NCBI RefSeq assembly: GCF_019710585.1
Contig: NZ_JAIFZQ010000026.1
Coordinates: forward strand, 57,920 to 121,919
Length of the DNA: 64,000 bases
From: Arthrobacter sp. MAHUQ-56
GTDB taxonomy: Bacteria; Actinomycetota; Actinomycetes; Actinomycetales; Micrococcaceae
Reading direction: 5' to 3'
Part shown: piece by piece, positions 62,310-64,000 of the stretch
Numbering within the stretch: the first letter of the stretch is position 1
Layout: the number at the start of each line of letters is the position of its first letter
The notes under the pieces: model-generated
Told to the model about the DNA's origin: nothing
Databases searched by the model: none
Seen by the model: the letters and a program-made list of their open reading frames with translations, nothing else
Made by a program: the position numbers and the translations under genes

Positions 62310-62653
62310 GGGTGGAGGGACGGGAGCGTGGAAGGGAACCTTGGAGGGAAGGGAATCGTGGGGCGAAGCTAAGCAGCGCATCTCCACAGGCGCGGACGGC
62401 GGTGCAGTAACGCATGGCGGCAGGGGAGGCCGGATCCGGGCAAATCATGAGACAATGGATGCCGAGACCCGGTTGGGTCCGTGTATCGGGTGTTTGTAAT
62501 GTGCCCCGGATGGGAACATTACAGCCGCGCCGGCAGTTGTCTTAAGTGACTCTGACGGCCGTGGTGGCGCTTGGTTTTCACCACGGACTTGACAGGGTCA
62601 TAGTGGTGTTGCCCGTATGGTGATTCCACAGACCACCGCTAGAAAGGTTTTCT
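62310..62653 (+). promoter_or_regulatory. Upstream region of the primary sigma factor gene with inverted repeats
   Basis: These 344 bases have no credible gene. An 8-base inverted repeat TGTAATGT/ACATTACA lies at 62495-62502 and 62516-62523, preceded by a short GACCC/GGGTC hairpin near 62465-62479. A -35-like TTGACA at 62589-62594 is followed by CATAGT (62599-62604) and TATGGT (62616-62621), but the TATGGT spacing of 21 bases is long. A -10-like GACAAT lies near 62452. Together they suggest a regulated or structured leader for sigA, possibly with more than one promoter. The ribosome site AGAAAGG is at 62641-62647. Confidence 0.45.
62495..62523 (+). repeat. Inverted repeat upstream of sigA
   Basis: TGTAATGT at 62495-62502 and ACATTACA at 62516-62523 are perfect complements separated by 13 bases. 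It could be a dimeric-regulator operator or an RNA hairpin. Confidence 0.6.
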
Positions 62654-63976
62654 GTGACCCCGTCTTCCACGAAGAAGGATTCCGCCGCCCAGGACGTCTT
62701 GTCCCCTGAGGAGAAGCAGGCCGCGACCAACGCCAAGCGGGCAGCTACGCGGGCAGCCAACAAGGCTTCGGCCGGTGATGCTGCAGCGGACGGCAAGCGC
62801 GAGCCCAAGAAGCGCGGGCCCAAGCCCGGTGCCAAGGCTGCAGCAGAAGCTGCGGGAAAGTCCGCTGCCGGTGACGTTGACGCGGACGACGCAACCGACG
62901 TCGAAGAGGAATTTGACGAGACTGCCCTCGAAGGACCGGACGCGGTCGAGGACACTGATGCCGACGAGGAACCCGCAAAGGCTGCTGCCGGTTCCGGCAA
63001 GGGCTTCGTCTACTCGGACGCCGACGATGACGACGCCCCCGTCCAGCAGGTCATGTCTGCCGGTGCCACGGCCGACCCCGTCAAGGACTACCTGAAGCAG
63101 ATCGGTAAGGTTGCACTGCTCAACGCCGAGCAGGAGGTGGACCTTGCGCTCCGGATCGAGGCCGGTCTGTTCGCCGAGGAAAAGATCGCTGCTGACGACG
63201 GCTCCATGGACCCGAAGTACAAGCGCGAACTCGAATTCATCATCCACGACGGCAAGCGCGCCAAGAACCACCTCCTGGAGGCCAACCTCCGCCTGGTGGT
63301 CTCGCTGGCCAAGCGCTACACCGGCCGCGGCATGCTGTTCCTGGACCTGATCCAAGAAGGCAACCTTGGCCTCATCCGCGCCGTGGAGAAGTTCGACTAC
63401 ACCAAGGGCTTCAAGTTCTCCACCTACGCCACCTGGTGGATCCGGCAGGCCATTACCCGCGCCATGGCCGACCAGGCCCGCACCATCCGTATTCCGGTGC
63501 ACATGGTCGAGGTCATCAACAAGCTGGCACGCGTCCAGCGGCAGATGCTGCAGGACCTGGGCCGCGAACCCACTCCCGAAGAGCTGGCGCTGGAACTGGA
63601 CATGACCCCGGAAAAGGTCGTCGAGGTCCAGAAGTACGGCCGCGAACCCATCTCGCTCCACACCCCGCTCGGTGAGGACGGCGATTCCGAATTCGGCGAC
63701 CTGATCGAGGACTCCGAAGCGGTGGTACCGGCCGACGCCGTGAGCTTCACCCTGCTGCAGGAGCAGCTGCACTCCGTGCTGGACACCCTGTCCGAACGCG
63801 AGGCCGGGGTAGTTGCCATGCGCTTTGGCCTGACCGACGGACAGCCGAAGACTTTAGACGAAATCGGCAAGGTCTACGGCGTCACGCGCGAACGCATCCG
63901 CCAGATCGAATCGAAGACCATGTCCAAGCTCCGCCACCCCTCGCGGTCGCAGGTGCTCCGGGACTACCTGGACTAA
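62654..63976 (+). CDS. sigA: Primary (housekeeping) sigma factor SigA/HrdB
   Basis: The 440 aa group 1 sigma-70 factor. About 130 N-terminal residues are Lys/Ala-rich then acidic, as in actinobacterial HrdB. Region 1.2 starts at DPVKDYLKQIGKVALLNAEQ. Region 2 contains NLRLVVSLAKRYTGRGMLF, LDLIQEGNLGLIRAVEKFDY and KFSTYATWWIRQAITRAMAD (the -10 reading helix). Region 3 is RIPVHMVEVINKLARVQRQM, and region 4 has DEIGKVYGVTRERIRQIESK (the -35 reading helix). The start is GTG. The gene is complete, ending 24 bases before the window edge. Confidence 0.97.
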   Translation: MTPSSTKKDSAAQDVLSPEEKQAATNAKRAATRAANKASAGDAAADGKREPKKRGPKPGAKAAAEAAGKSAAGDVDADDATDVEEEFDETALEGPDAVEDTDADEEPAKAAAGSGKGFVYSDADDDDAPVQQVMSAGATADPVKDYLKQIGKVALLNAEQEVDLALRIEAGLFAEEKIAADDGSMDPKYKRELEFIIHDGKRAKNHLLEANLRLVVSLAKRYTGRGMLFLDLIQEGNLGLIRAVEKFDYTKGFKFSTYATWWIRQAITRAMADQARTIRIPVHMVEVINKLARVQRQMLQDLGREPTPEELALELDMTPEKVVEVQKYGREPISLHTPLGEDGDSEFGDLIEDSEAVVPADAVSFTLLQEQLHSVLDTLSEREAGVVAMRFGLTDGQPKTLDEIGKVYGVTRERIRQIESKTMSKLRHPSRSQVLRDYLD

Positions 63977-64000
63977 TCCCGGGTCCGGAGAGGGGCGCGG

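Noticed and set aside
1..64000. CRISPR arrays, rRNA and tRNA genes.
   Set aside because: I looked for regular repeats, conserved rRNA stretches and tRNA-like cloverleaf ends with TTCGA loops and found none convincing.

Overview
The window is 64 kb of GC-rich chromosomal DNA from an actinobacterium, most likely an Arthrobacter or Pseudarthrobacter relative (Micrococcaceae). Three things point there: GTG/TTG starts and 4-8 base gene overlaps are common; gene order matches actinobacterial chromosomes (murE to ftsZ to wag31, then lspA-rluD-dnaE1, and sucB-lipB-lipA-glnA1-glnE-glnA2); and the polyphosphate glucokinase looks very close to the Arthrobacter polyphosphate/ATP glucomannokinase as I remember it. 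MurE lacks the diaminopimelate-binding arginine, as expected for the L-lysine peptidoglycan of that family. No rRNA, tRNA or CRISPR was recognised.

Region 1 (1-16.4 kb) is the division and cell wall cluster, all on the plus strand: the 3' part of ftsI, then murE, murF, mraY, murD, ftsW, murG, murC, ftsQ, ftsZ, pgeF, yggS, sepF, yggT and wag31. It makes lipid II, builds the Z-ring and directs polar growth. There is no ftsA, and SepF probably anchors FtsZ. Region 2 (16.4-33.2 kb) holds lspA, rluD, dnaE1, a flavin reductase, hisD, nrdR, ppgK, map, panB, glnA2, glnE and a GNAT acetyltransferase.

Region 3 (33.44-39.52 kb) is a 6.05 kb genomic island bounded by a 26 bp direct repeat. The repeat is the last 26 bases of glnA1, stop codon included. 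The island carries a frameshifted tyrosine integrase, an excisionase-like gene broken by a small inversion, a secreted HNH (DUF1524) nuclease frameshifted at a six-base homopolymer, and an intact membrane acyltransferase. Its base composition is visibly less GC-rich than its flanks, and it separates glnE from glnA1, which are neighbours in Mycobacterium.

Region 4 (39.5-58.2 kb) carries glnA1 with a near-consensus GlnR operator upstream, an RDD membrane protein, an EamA exporter, DUF3817 and DUF4191 proteins, lipA/lipB, an unusual Ser/Thr kinase, a TIGR01777 epimerase, a tricorn-type protease, an OsmC peroxidase, a small membrane protein, sucB, lpdA and pepA. LipB and LipA make the lipoyl groups carried by SucB and reoxidised by LpdA. 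Region 5 (58.5-64 kb) has a PAC2 protein, an MFS transporter, a DUF4192 protein and the primary sigma factor, whose leader contains inverted repeats.

A theme across the window is leaderless transcription. At least nine genes, on both strands, have a TANNNT -10 hexamer ending exactly 6 or 7 bases before the start codon, with no room for a ribosome binding site.
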